NCBI GenBank assembly: GCA_029204225.1
Contig: CM055106.1
Location: forward strand, 49,486,908 to 49,550,907
Length of the DNA stretch: 64,000 nt
Source: Diphasiastrum complanatum
Lineage: Eukaryota > Streptophyta > Lycopodiopsida > Lycopodiales > Lycopodiaceae
Direction of reading: 5' to 3'
Shown: positions 1-12,000 of the stretch, one piece after another
Numbering within the stretch: position 1 is the stretch's first letter
Layout: each line of letters begins with the position of its first letter
Made by a program: the position numbers and the translations under genes
The notes under the pieces: model-generated
What the model was told of the DNA's origin: nothing
Databases searched by the model: none
The model's input: only the letters and a program-made list of their open reading frames with translations

Positions 1-1530
1 GGAGAATAATCCTACCACACGTGAAGACTTTATGCCTCGACAGAAAAGGCATAGATACTTCCTTTACTTCCCTTCCTAGAAAGGTGCTCCTTCTCATCTT
101 TTGTAAGGCAAGGGGATGAGAAATATTACATGATATGAAGAGAATAACATTTGCGATGATGATGGCAATGTTGATGACGTTGCTCATCGACGCAAGATTA
201 GCCGAAAATGGCACTTGTGGACAACAATATGCAAGTCGTGTTAGACATAAGCCTAGTAAAGCTCATACTCCCAAATTGATGGAGCACAACCCCGAATACT
301 TTTAAGTACATAACCGGTTCCCTCCACAGAAGGTGCTTAAGATGATGCTACAGAATCATGATGGTAATTGATCCCAATAGACATTCGACCAAGATGTGCA
401 AGTGAAGTGTAAGAAAGACCATGTTAAAAAAAGCATAAGTTTCTATAGTGAAACTTTACCACTAACTTGTGAAGATTCAAGCAATGAATCTCCACATAGG
501 GGCCCGGGACCCTCTTTTTTGATGTCTCAATACCCAAAAAATTATAATAAGAAAACAGCATGACAAAACCCACATTTGAAGCGGGTTCCAAATGTGGGAT
601 GTCCTTTCAAACGCTTTGGCTGCAATTATGGTTGATAGCCAATTTAGGTATTGGACCTCCTAGTGTGGTTTGCCCCAAAATTCTAATTTTCTTTGTTGCT
701 TCTATGTGGTTGGAAAATTTGGCTCTACTATTTTGATAATAGTTTGCATTGTACATAGAATGTACAAATCTAAACATAATCTATGAATCTTTGTATATGT
801 TTTCTATCATTAATACACAATTGAGGAAAAAAGTTCTATAACAGTTTGAAGCTTAGTTCAAGTAACATTAAACCTAGAGCGGGACATGGAATTCAATGTA
901 TCATTTGATTTTGTTTCGCAAAAAACAAGAAATACAAACAGCCTGATTGGTGAAATTCATCTTTTACAGCATCATTTTAGATTTATAGGTTCTTCAACGC
1001 TTCAAAATCAGTAGGTTTCAGTTAAGAATTTCAGGTTTTAAGGTTTTATATTAACCAGAGTTTTAAAAAGGAAAATGTCAATCGAGAGTGAGATTACAAT
1101 AGGAGCTGCTTAACCAAAAACAATAAAGCATTTTCTAGAACAATAAAGATTACTGCGGCATTTTACTGTTCATTTTCCAGGCGGAAAAAGTTGCGCAAAG
1201 ATTAGCATTTCTCAAGAATTTAGAGGATGCATTAAGGTTTAGAGGATTCTGTAGATTCTTTTAACCAAAGCTTTCAAACATTAAGACCGTAAAACAAATG
1301 TTAAGCTGATGATAGGGTAGTTCACAATTCAAATTTTTTTTTAATAAGATCTCCCAGATTTTTACTTCAAATCGGACGACTATGCTCGAACCAGAAATCA
1401 CGGTTTGGTTTCAATATAATAACGAACATGAAACACTGCCTGATGTAAAGGTCAACAAGAAAATCCATGTCCCAATACAAAAATTGCTGGCTTAATGTAT
1501 ATTTATAGTTTGCAATAAATAGCTGCTTAC
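1..1530 (-). other. Presumed intron 1 of the snurportin-1 gene
   Basis: No coding exon of the snurportin gene is visible here on the minus strand. I looked for the next conserved block of the family (a YVF..PAGKRC-like stretch) and did not find it, so the intron probably runs past the left edge. The sequence is AT-rich and not obviously repetitive. One short plus-strand frame (135-305) is listed separately. Confidence 0.4.
135..305 (+). CDS. Small ORF with a signal-peptide-like N terminus
   Basis: A 56-codon frame opens with MKRITFAMMMAML, continues hydrophobic to about residue 18 and then turns polar and basic (single Cys at residue 28, Lys/His/Pro-rich C terminus ending in EYF). This layout of a basic start, hydrophobic core and small-residue cleavage region (DARLA) is that of a secreted peptide precursor. 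I recognise no peptide-hormone motif (CLE, CEP, PSK, RALF or IDA), and the single cysteine argues against a disulfide-rich peptide. It lies antisense within the presumed snurportin intron. It may be a chance frame; nothing but its composition supports it. Confidence 0.2.
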   Translation: MKRITFAMMMAMLMTLLIDARLAENGTCGQQYASRVRHKPSKAHTPKLMEHNPEYF

Positions 1531-1907
1531 CAATCCCTTTTCAAATGTGACGGAATGTCAATCATCCACTCCGGCAACATAAACTGCTGTGCATACCAAG
1601 CCTTGGCTTCCGAGCCTCTCAACCTAGTCCCTTCCAGAAGCCCCAAAACGCCTTCCGAATGACCACTGCTGCTGCTACTTTCTTCCTCGTCCCCATATGA
1701 AAGCTCTTCGTTGCTACCATCCGTCAAACCTTGAAAATCGGGATTGGAAAGGTTATAATGAGGATGATGATGATCAGCAATAGATGACGCCAGCTGCCGC
1801 GCATGCTGCTGCAGATCACGACGGCACTCCTTCTGGCGCTCCAGAGCCAAATCTCGCCGCCGCTGCTGATCTGAGATGGTACGCTTGTGAATTCGAGCTC
1901 TAGCCAT
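1531..1907 (-). CDS. SNUPN: Snurportin-1, exon 1 (gene continues past left edge)
   Basis: Snurportin-1 is the import adaptor that binds the trimethylguanosine cap of spliceosomal snRNPs and hands them to importin-beta. The frame starts at ATG 1907 and encodes about 125 residues. Residues 1-45 are Arg/Gln-rich with the TISDQQRRR and QQHARQLASS blocks of the importin-beta-binding region. An acidic Ser/Glu linker follows, and then the plant-conserved end block (AKAWYAQQFMLPEWMIDIP, then SHLKRDW). The frame meets TAA just after a clean donor (GATTG|GTAAGC, exon end 1531), so the final Trp codon is split by the intron, as expected before the family's next block. The cap-binding domain is not in the window. 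The upstream minus-strand leader (1908-2100) is CT-rich and could be 5' UTR. Identification rests on remembered plant snurportin sequences. Confidence 0.75.
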
Positions 1908-2096
1908 CTCTCGCTCACTTTCTTTTGCTTTTATTCTTCTTGTTCTCCAAAATGAATGAAGAATGGCCCTCCCTCACTATCACTGGTTGCCGCTTGTGTG
2001 TGATATATTTGAAATGAAAATCAGAGGCAGGCGTCTGCGATAAGATGATTCATGATCATCATGCCCTCGGGCCTTCAAAATGACTCCAAAATGAAA

Positions 2097-2222
2097 GAGA
2101 GAGAGAGGAGAGATTCAAGATAATGACTCCAAATATTGTTCTCTATCTCTCTCTCTCACTCTCTATCTCTCTCACTATCTCTCATGCACGCGGCGCGCAC
2201 ACACACACACACACACACACAT
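2097..2222. repeat. Compound GA / CT / CA microsatellites
   Basis: Short GA and interrupted CT tracts lead into a 24-bp (CA)n run at 2198-2221, just upstream of the snurportin start. No gene is seen between here and 3.0 kb; that stretch holds only this tract and two (TC)n runs. Confidence 0.9.
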
Positions 2223-2452
2223 GCTCGTTCTGATTCGGATTCAGATTCGTAAGTAGAAACCATGTCAACAAACACATGCATTTTTTAAAGCCTCAACTTC
2301 TAGCATGTTCTAATAAAGTTAGTTCCCAAATGTTGTGCACATCTTGGAACCACCTCTTTTGACATTTGAAATGTAGGCTCGATTCTTGGATGTGCACAAC
2401 TTGATCTCATGACATCACAAAAGTTGAGACAAAATACGATGCATGTGGTCAT

Positions 2453-2454
<2 letters not shown>

Positions 2455-2502
<48 letters not shown>
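2455..2502. repeat. (TC)n microsatellite, 48 bp
   Basis: Uninterrupted TC dinucleotides followed by a short C run. Confidence 0.95.
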
Positions 2503-2504
<2 letters not shown>

Positions 2505-2821
2505 CCTAATAGACATGACTCACTGAGCTGCATGTGTTGGTCTCTCATTTTAGTTGAGTCTAGGGAGTCACCCTTAGATATCAAGTGATATCTGTTTTGC
2601 CCACATGGGATTTGGGGACTTGCTCATTTTGGATCTCCCCAACTTTCTTGGTTACATATAAGGACTACAATATTAAATCCTTGACCATTAACCACATTCT
2701 CAAGTTTCTTCTAAACTACGATTACATATCCTCATGGCATTGCATATTCATTTCGAGATGCTCATCGTGGAACAAGCATGCTCATCAGTCTCATCTTTGA
2801 TGAGCACTCCATGTGGACAAG

Positions 2822-2824
<3 letters not shown>

Positions 2825-2912
<88 letters not shown>
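2825..2912. repeat. (TC)n microsatellite, 88 bp
   Basis: Perfect TC tract. It creates a spurious Ser-Leu-repeat reading frame that should not be annotated as a protein. Confidence 0.95.
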
Positions 2913-2914
<2 letters not shown>

Positions 2915-3003
2915 GCCATAGAATTAGGTTTAGTCGCTACACTCAATGTGCTTTGAGACTACCTTCAACTATATACCTTTGCTTGGCCCTTTTTTCTTGG
3001 TGT

Positions 3004-3402
3004 GCGAGAGTTAATTTGATTTCAGTGATCAGAAAATTGGGTTTAAGTGCTAAGAAATCACTAAAAAGTGAAGATCCAGCAAATCCTTCCAGTAAGAACT
3101 CTCGCAATCAATCGATTTCGAATGTTAATTTCCATCAGTGATGAAGCCTGCGAGAGTTGGTTTTGAGATTTGGTGAAGATCAAGCCAAAAAAGTGGTTTT
3201 GAACCCTCGCAGACAGTGAAATTTTCACTTCTTGCAAGAGTTAACTCTCGCGGAGAATTCTATAGTGAGATCTGACCCAGATCCAGCTACTGTGAGCCTT
3301 GCGAGAGTTACTTCCCAAAGATCTTAGAGATATCATTATTTTTATCTACAAAACAGTTAAAAAACCCTCGCACAGGAAACCCTCGCACAAGAGAACCCTC
3401 GC
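3004..3402. repeat. Cluster of a 9-bp motif GCGAGAGTT / AACYCTCGC in both orientations
   Basis: Copies read as GCGAGAGTT at 3004, 3150 and 3301; as AACTCTCGC at 3097 and 3243; and as AACCCTCGC at 3202, 3363, 3378 and 3394. A GCAAGAGTT variant is at 3234. The cluster lies directly before the gag start of the gypsy element and may belong to its leader or LTR. No such density was noticed elsewhere in the window. Confidence 0.7.
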
Positions 3403-3610
3403 AAACCATATCAATGGAAAGATATGCATCAGATCCAGCTACTGTCAAAATCTCATGTCAATCAGTGCAAGGAGTAAAAAGTTATCAAGGAAAAACCACC
3501 GCAAAAGGCCTAAAAGTCACTTCCGGCCGATCAGATCGATCAGATCCTTGAGATCCAGACTACATCCTATTGTATAAGCAAGATCCAATCACTTTGAAAC
3601 CCACCATCAG

Positions 3611-4847
3611 ATGAATCTGAGATCGGGACGATCAATAGCACGAAGGATAGCAAATCAAGCACCACACCTTCCCAGATTAGCAGCTGTGCAACAAGAGGCA
3701 GAACTGGAACCAGCACCAATGGATCCAATGGGCCAACCCGTACATGTCGCTCCCTTGCAAGCAGTCCAGAGACTATATTGAATGGGTCAAACACTTACGA
3801 TCCGAGTGCAGTGCAGCCCTGACTCCCGATCATGCAGTGATCATGTGGTTCCTAGCCGGACTACCACGAAGCATCAGAAGGGAACTGAAACGACAGGGCT
3901 TGCAAGAAGCTATGGAAGATGCCATCAGGGAAGAGGATGAGGGATCTGACGACGAATATCCATCCACCCACACTCCTACTCCCTCGTTAGTATCATCGTC
4001 ATCAAACGCATCCGCTCTATCCACAGAACTGTTGTTGGAGCAAATGACAAAATTACACAAACAATAGATGGAGCAACTTACGGCGTAGTTTAACCAGAAA
4101 CTGAAAGCCTTATAGGGAGCTGTAGCAGTAACGACACATCAACCAGAATCAAACCAGCTGCAGTATCCTAGACGGGAGAATGTATGGTGTTCAGTGTGCA
4201 CGCAAAATCATACAACGAATGAGTGTCCAGTCCTAAAGTAAAATCTGAGACTGACACATAGATTCTGTCATCTGTGCAATGCAACATCGCACGATACGGC
4301 ATTTTACCCGTTCAATCCTTGGATTGTTCAACAGAAGAGAAGCCCTTATTAGACTTCCTATCCTAACCATCAAGGGGCACCCAATGCGTCACCAAGGTAC
4401 GACGCACCGAATCAACAACAACGTATGGCCTTACCTGCACCACCAGGGCCAACCAATCAACAAGTGGCCCATGTAAACCTGATAGCAACGAAACTAGAGA
4501 TGCAAATGCCACCTCAACCTGAGCAGCAGCAATGGTACGGACCAGATGAACCATTTATGGATCCTGCCATAAATGAATATGTTGCGGCCTATGCAGCTCA
4601 AACTCAGCGTCAAGGTGGAAGAAATTACGGCTGCTACGGATGCGACGAAGGACACAGAATTGCGGAATGTCCCTACAAGGGACAATATACATCCTTCTGT
4701 CGAGAATGCGATTATGGTGGACACTGTTACAAGAATTGTCCATTTAAACCTGAAATCAGTGCACCTCTTAACTTCATTGCAATACAACAACCAACAGTTC
4801 CAGCAGGGATGCCATCGGAAGGACACCAATTCCACCTCCTGTGTTAG
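3611..4847 (+). pseudogene. Gypsy A gag with four zinc-knuckle-like motifs
   Basis: The start MNLRSGRSIARR at 3611 resembles plant gypsy gag beginnings. The frame shifts near 3750 into a capsid-like segment (YIEWVKHLRS, then LAGLPRSIRREL), followed by an acidic Ser-rich linker. Stops follow at 4067 and beyond. Four CCHC-like motifs can be read in pieces: CSVCTQNHTTNEC (about 4198), CHLCNATSH (about 4270, last Cys replaced), CYGCDEGHRIAEC (about 4633) and CRECDYGGHCYKNC (about 4701). Only the last has canonical CX2CX4HX4C spacing. The protein would package element RNA if intact; this copy cannot. Confidence 0.75.
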
Positions 4848-5281
4848 CTATTACGCGAGCACAGAAGAGGAAGGAAGTGGCTCCCTCACCACCACCCTCA
4901 GTCACTAACGACCAACCCTCAACTTCAGTGCCATATCCGAATGTGAGGGAAGAAAGAAGGCAGTACCAAAAAATAAGACACTTGGTACAGAAAGCACAAG
5001 CGGAGAAAAAAGAGCCAAAAAAGGACCATCCCACGGAACCTCCAGTTGGCGTCAAACGAGAACCACAAGCGGGCACACCACTGCGCACTGATCAGAATGA
5101 TCGGTTGCATCAACATGAACCACCTTTTCACTGCATGGTGGGACCCGAGGAACCACGCACTGAAAGGCTCACACTTTTACTATCAAGTCATATTAGTTTA
5201 CCACTCGGAGAACTATTGCGGATTGCACCACAAGCGAAAAGCCTTCTAGCTGAATGGGCCAAAGCAAATTAGGAGTTAGTA

Positions 5282-6064
5282 GTGCCTGAGCCCATATATT
5301 GTATGGGCTATGAAGAAACAAGTAATGTCCTCCACATCGGAGCAGCATGGGAAAGTGAGGAACACAACATCACTTTGCCAATCAAACACAAGAGATACGA
5401 GGACAAGGCAACAGTGGTAGATGGAGGATCGGGTGTCAATTTGATCTCCACCACTTTGTATGAAAAATGGGGTTTGCAAGGATTGAAGCTAGCAGATCAA
5501 TCTTGTGTAAAACCAAAAGGTGTAGTTGCTGATATCCCTGTAAAGATAGGAAGCATGCAGTTTGTGATTACTTTTGTAGTCGTGGATATACCTAAATCTC
5601 CATCTGCATACCGTGTTTTACTGGGAAGACCATGGTTGAGGACTGCGCAAGTAGTACACAAATGGGGTACGGAAAAACTCACCTTCGAGAACATAGAACA
5701 GGCTGTTAAGGTAGATCCAACCACATGGGCGGTGAAACCTATCGCACCCAGGGCTGATGACGGATCATCTACGACAGATCACACGATTGATCACCCAAGG
5801 CCAGCCAAGGGATCTCACTATGATTCAGAGACGGATGCATTAGCAACTATTGACTGCTGGGCATGTCAATATGAATCAGATCCTGAACCCAGTACATCTT
5901 CACCCAAGTATTACACTATAGACACACCAATCACATTTGGGGTGAATATGATAAACGTAGCATGGCTGTCAGCGGAACCTATTGAGAACCTAGTGGATGA
6001 TGATCTAGTCCCTTGGCAACATGCTCTAACTTATAATAAGAAAATCGAGTTGACTGATGAGTAG
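5282..6064 (+). pseudogene. Gypsy A aspartic protease segment
   Basis: A 260-codon open frame carries the protease core VVDGGSGVNLIS around 5417-5452 and the flap/C-terminal signature LLGRPWLRTA around 5618-5647. DGG in place of the usual D(S/T)G is typical of one group of plant gypsy proteases and is not by itself a defect. The frame is intact over the domain but ends at TAG 6062, before the linker to RT, so it is cut off from downstream pol. It would process the gag-pol polyprotein in an intact element. Confidence 0.75.
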
Positions 6065-6625
6065 GTCCTACACCACATGGACCTAGATCGATACGGAACC
6101 AAGAAAATACCAGCTCAACCACCGCAAAAGTCTGCTATGGCGAAAGTCTCAAGGATCGATCCACCCAAGGCACCTGCGAATAAGAAGAATCAGTTGAAGC
6201 AATGCTACAACCAGGTGATCCGATGGAGTGATCTACCCGAAGAGGTGATAGCTACAGTGGATGTTGATATTCACAACCATGAGGTGAATGTCAGGCAGTC
6301 CCGATGAAAGACAACAAGGATGAACCCACCAAAATGACAAAAAATGACAAAAAAGAAGGTGTTGGATTCCTTGAAGTCAACCAAGATAGACTCAAATACA
6401 GCGTCATCTTCTAACAGGTGACAGAAAATCAAAAAATGACTAGTCGGACTAAGATCAATATGCTGAAAGAGGAATCTCGATGAGCGCCAGTTCACGAGAT
6501 GCCTGAGACTTTCAAGAGTTAACTTTGGACAACGTGGTAATCATGATGCCGCAAGCCCAGAGAGAACCTGATCAAAGTCAGGCACCAGCGGACAAGTCTT
6601 CGAGGGACCTACGTGAACACAGTCG

Positions 6626-8087
6626 ATGAATCTTGCCAAGCCAGGTGAAGAAGAAAAGATAGTGCATGTGGGAGAGCAGTTAACACCCACACAGTTCAAG
6701 AGACTACGATCGTTGTTTGTGGAGTATAAAGATTGTTTTTCCTGGAGTTATAGTGACTTGAAGAACATTCCACCAACAGTAGTCCAACACACCATACCCT
6801 TGGTGGACGGAGCAGTCCCCAAGGTAAGCCGTATACCACTGCAACCCGGATTATACTGAGCTGATCAAGCAGGAGTTGCAGAAGCTGATGGATGCAGATT
6901 TCATCTATGAAATTGAGCACATGGAATGGGTATCACCGATAGTTATCGTACCCAAGAAGAACGACAAAATGCAGATTTCTGTGAATCTGAAGGCGCTAAA
7001 TGCAGTCACCAAAAAAGATCATTTTCCTTTACCATTTACGAAAAGTGTCCTCGACAAAGTAGTTGGCGCTGAAGCCTACAGTTTTCTGGACGGCTTCAGC
7101 GGCTACAACCAGGTGAAGATAGCTCCCCCAGGAGTAGCACAAGACAGCATTTGCCATGGAATGGGGAACCTATGTCTGTAAAGTGATGTCATTCGGACTT
7201 TGCAATGCCCCAAGCACCTTCCAGTGAGTCATGCAAGCGGCATTCAAAGATTATCTGCAAAAATTTCTAAAATTTTTCTTGGACAATCTGTGCGTGCATG
7301 GACCAGACTCAGGACACTTATCCAATTTGGAGAAAGTGTTACAGAAATGCCGCGACTACCAGATCTCCCTGAATCTAGAAAAATGTCAATTTTGGGTGAC
7401 ACATGGCTTGATTCTCGGCCATATAGTGTCAAGACACGGGATCGCCAAAGATCTATCAAAGATCAGGATCATTGTTAATCTACCACCACCGGGGACGATC
7501 GGCGAAGTCTACATCTTCATGGGTCATGCTAACTATTATAGGATCTTTATTCTTGATTTTGCGGAGTTAGCCCAACCAATTTACAAACTCACAACGGATC
7601 CACATTGGAATGAGGAAGCCCTAAAGGCCTTCCAGATGCATTGCTTTCAGCACCAATCTTACGCCCACCAAATTGGTCCATTGAGTTTCACGTGCATACA
7701 GACGCATCAAAGTATGCAGTCGGAGTAGTCTTAACCCAGCCAGGTAAACACAAAAAGGATTTTCCAATCCGATTTGCAAGCCAACAGCTCAGTGATACCG
7801 AAATGAACTATTCAACCACATAGTGGGAAGCACTGACAATGATCTATGCGGTTAAGAAATTTTGTCACTACCTGATGGCCACACATTTTGCTTTTTATAC
7901 GGACCATCAACCCTTGCTCTATCTCGTTAATAAAACTTGCAACACCGGAAGAATCACCAGACGGCTACTTCTGTTGTTGGAATTTGATTTTCGAATAGTA
8001 GTTTGCAAGGAAAAACAACACTACATGGCAGATCATGTGTCACGAATCAAGGGAAGGAGATTGCAACCCAACCCGACGATGCGCTAG
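6626..8087 (+). pseudogene. Gypsy A reverse transcriptase and RNase H
   Basis: RT begins with the FSWSYSDLKNIPP segment (about 6739). It breaks after PLQPG at 6858, resumes at 6876 (ADFIYEIEHMEWVSPIVIVP), shifts near 7145 into KVMSFGLCNAPSTFQ, and continues to FLGHIV-like sequence (here LILGHIV). The catalytic box reads FLDN near 7276 where FLDD is expected, losing one metal-binding Asp. RNase H follows: HTDASKYAVGVVL (about 7693), a stop where WEAL follows (about 7821), then YTDHQPLLYLVN (about 7898) and DHVSR (about 8032). The domain order is correct, but the product is dead. Confidence 0.8.
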
Positions 8088-8089
8088 CA

Positions 8090-8570
8090 GATGCTGCCTT
8101 ATTTTACGTGGACACAGTACTAGAATGGGCTGTCGACATTGTTGAATATCTAATGCGGGGCCAACCAGACAAGTCACTACCAAAGGCGGAACAACAAAAA
8201 TTGATCTTGAAGGCTAGACCTTATCAGCTGATTGTCGGCCAGTTGTATCGAAGAGAACCAGACAGAATTTTTCGGTGGTGTATTCTTTCTCATGAAGCCA
8301 CCCAGATCATTTCGCTTTCACATGAAGACATGGGTGGAGGCCATTTTGCATCCGACATTACAGTTTGCAAGATCCTGCAATCAGGATGTTGGTGGCCAAC
8401 GATTCATAAGGATACGGATGAATACTTGAAAAAGTGCGATGTGCGCCAAAGGGCGAGAAGGCCAACGATTGAATTATGACCTACTACACCCAGTCTTAGC
8501 CCAAGCACCATTCGAAAAGTGGGGATTTAATTACATCGGTCCAATTCACCCTGCGATGTAGATCAGAGAC
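8090..8570 (+). pseudogene. Gypsy A integrase, truncated
   Basis: A zinc-binding region reads HEDMGGGHF, CWWPTIHKDTDEYLKKC and then DVRQR. The canonical CX2C is CDVRQ here, so the last Cys is replaced by Arg. After a stop at 8477, another frame gives APFEKWGFNYIGPI, the start of the catalytic core. Recognisable coding stops near 8570 with no DDE triad. The 8570-9067 stretch shows no further integrase. Confidence 0.7.
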
Positions 8571-9067
8571 CTCGATCTCAGTAACTATGGCAAATTAAAG
8601 GGCAAAATTCACCAAAGACTGATGGATCTGTTACCAATTATCTATCAGAACTTCTAGAGAACTACCAATAGTCAGATCAAGCATGGAGGAAGCTGATTAC
8701 TAGTTTGCAGAAGTTAAAAATCAGAAAATCTCAAGATCTCGTCAAAAAACACTCTAAAAGAGCACTTTTTTCATGATTTTTGGAGATCCTCTGGGAGATA
8801 GCTCTTGAAACTTGGACAATCACCAGATCTGACCCAGATGCATCCATGAAAAAGCTCTGTGAAATTTACACTGAAATTACCAAGTTCTCCATTTGCAACC
8901 AAACTTCCTACCAACTATCATCTGCTCATATTGAACACTGATCTGCGCTCTGAAATACACTTCTTGTCATCCAACACTCGTTATTCACAGTTTTTAGTCC
9001 TTTTCACACCTTTTTACATTTTCCACCATTTTTTCTACTTTTTTGACCTCTAATCATCACTGCTAAC

Positions 9068-12000
9068 ATGGCCTCCTCACCCTCTGAAGACTCTGGCACC
9101 AAATAGGTGATCCAGCGTGAAATCCTCAAGGCCACATAGATTTGGCCCTTACCCTCTGACGCTCTGATCCAACCATGGCTGCAGACAGCATCCACTTCTA
9201 GAGCAATGGATTTTTACCCGGCGCTTTTTCATTCTGAATTAACATGGGCCTCGCCCTTCACGCTTATGCCACCTGGGTCGAGGAAAAGACACGTTTCCAC
9301 TTTCTATACCAAGGTACCACGTACAAGGTCAGGATTAACGCAGACTCGATGGTCACCATTGACATTATGTCCGGTGATCGTCAACCCATCTCCCATCACC
9401 ACGCCAAAACTCTGATCAAATCTTTTGTCACCCAAACTGCACCAAAAATCCCAATCTAGACTAACAATGGTTACCTGATAGATGCTATCACGGAACCCGT
9501 CATTCAGACGGCTGCGCATCTGTTGAATAATTTTTTGGTTATTTCAATATTTTGCAAGGACAGAATTCAGTCTAACCTGCTGAGTCAGATAGTGTAATTC
9601 TTTATGGAATTCTCTGGTCCCTCAGTTGTGCCATACGACTGGCATAGCTTCCTTATTCGTGAACTAACCAACTCCTTCAAACCCAACAACCGTGAGCGTA
9701 TCGCAACAGGCCCCCATTGTGTAACTTTGCATGCGCACTTCTCGAGCCAAAAGTGCGCGATTTCTAACGCTCAAGTCTTTTGTCTACCCTTGTGCCACAC
9801 ACTAACCTTTATCCGCCATCTCAAGCATCCACCTCCTACCAACCTGCAGTTACTAACACAACGACCAACAAACGAATGCGTGGCACTGCCTCTACATCTT
9901 CATCTCCACCTGCTACCCGACGACGCACCTCCACTACCGCACTAACCACTCCATCAACCACTGCCACTTCTTATTCCGTGCAACCATCCCCTTCTGTCAC
10001 TACCATTCCCGCTTCCTCTGTTGATACCACTCCTATCTCTGTTCCATTATCCACTACTCCGTCCATCACCATCGCATCCTCCATCACTGCTGCCGCCACC
10101 GTTGCTTCCATTCCATTCAGTCCTTCTGATTCTCAATTGTCTCCCGACACTCTGGCGTGGATGCAAGTCATCAATTTTTCACACCCGCACCAGACCCTTT
10201 TTGCTCCATCTTCGTCTTCTTCCATACTCCACACCACCCTTCAGTTCCGCTCTGTTCCTCCCATTCTCTCGTTCGGACAAGCCGTCCTCACCCTCGTTTC
10301 CACAGTTGCTTCTCAAACCCCACCTACTTCACCAACAAAGGTTGTCGAGGGCAACCAACCATTGCCTGATGACGCATTTGTCCAAACAATTTTCGTACCA
10401 TTTCCAGATCAGACTGATCTCACCGCCCCAGATGGCATCAGGTCCAACGAGAACCCGATAGAAGATGATGATGACGACGGAACTCCACAAGTCGTCGGGG
10501 CCGATACAACACAAGACCCTATCAGTGCCACCGTACTGGCTGCTCCCACAGACTTAACGACGGTGTACCAGACTCTGGGCAAATACATCCTAGATGCGGT
10601 AGCGGCCAAAGCTATCTTGGAAAGCATGGTACTACACCTGGCAACAAGCAACACACAGCTGAGAGCAGAACTCACAAGCTGCAACACGAGCTAATTTTGG
10701 CTCAGCAACATGAACAAGTAGGGCACCAAGAGATCGCCAAGCTGCAGTAGAAGGAGGAGGGCCTGAATAATTATATCCAAAGCCTCTCCAAAGCGCTGAC
10801 ATAGGCCTCCACAAAGGTGCGGGAGCTTCAATCCGAAGTGTCCCAACAGCTTGCTCCCATCCAGGCGCAACTAAACCTTTTGGAGAACAGATAATACGTG
10901 CCTAGAGAAGGAGATCAAAGCCCTAAAAGATGAAAAGCTCGTCTAATTAGCTCAACCTACACCAGACTCAAGGCCACTCTCTGAATCGGAAATGAATCTT
11001 CTTCAATGTCAGGTGCAGGTTTATAGCCAAACCTTAAACAACTACCAAGCCGAGTTCAATAAATATCGGACAAGCGCAACTCACGAGCTCGTCCAGGCCA
11101 AGCAAGCCCTCAAGGCTTGCCAAAAATTCATGGAAACGAAGGCCCAGCCCACCCCCCTGGTAATTCCACCGCCACCTATTTTTGATGCTACACAGGCCAG
11201 TACTAGCCAAGACCAAAGCCAACAAGCGGCAGGAGAATCTAACCAAGATCAAGGGTCCGAAGGCCAAGACCAAGGACAAACGGATACGGCTGCTGAGACG
11301 TGAGACCATGGCCAAGGCGCAGATACCAGCCAAAGCCAAGCCACATTATCCAGAGGTTCGCGCATGATATCTGCCAGCTGGGCCTTCCGAAAACCAAAGT
11401 CCGTGGAGGAGAAAATAAATGAATTCCTATCAAAGTATCCCCACGAGTCATTTAGAAATGGCTGGCAGATATCGTTTTTAGCTCAGACAATAAAGGGCAA
11501 AGAACTGCAAGCATAACCCGCCCTCCAACCACAACCAGAGTGGCGTCAGCAGTTGTTCTAAAGAGACCCTGCGGCCATCAGGGCCTACGTGATGAGTCCG
11601 CAACAATTACGGGTGAACGCGCATTTCTTGCCATGTACACGACCATCCAAATGAGTGGAATGTGGCACTCCTCTGGACAAACTCACAATTCAAAACTTCA
11701 ATTGGCCGATCATTCATTTAGAGTACAGTTGGACTACGGATGTGGATGCCAGAAGGGCTCTCACCACATTCGCGAATCAGTATGTCAACTGCCCTGATCC
11801 AACAGTCCGCACGACAGCCACTTACGCCTGGGACTTAGAACATCTAATGGGGATCGAAACTAAATGGGACAATTTTTTCTCCCCCATATTCTTTGACATT
11901 AATAAGGCGCTACCTTCAGACAAAGTCAAAGATCAGTTGCCAATCGCTCGTATGTGTTACCGAGCTGCACTTCTGGACGATCCATGGACACGTATATTCC

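Larger units (their letters stand above)
3611..8570 (+). mobile_element. Ty3/gypsy retrotransposon A (degenerate gag-pol)
   Basis: Order is gag, protease, reverse transcriptase, RNase H and integrase, which is diagnostic of Ty3/gypsy. The frame is broken by several stops and shifts (near 3778, 4067, 6065, 6858, 7180, 7823 and 8087). I found no convincing matching LTR pair. Integrase stops inside its catalytic core near 8570. The RT region (VSPIVIVPKKN, PLPFTKSVLDK, FLDGFSGYNQVKI) belongs to the non-chromoviral plant gypsy type by memory of such elements. A further broken frame (9068-12227) follows and may be part of the same element. Confidence 0.85.

Noticed and set aside
2734..3141. Ser-Leu repeat protein
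   Set aside because: The frame is created by the (TC)n microsatellite; dinucleotide tracts stay open in any frame.
5417..5452. DGG in the gypsy A protease as a lost active site
   Set aside because: DGGSGVN is the normal form in one group of plant gypsy proteases, as far as I recall.
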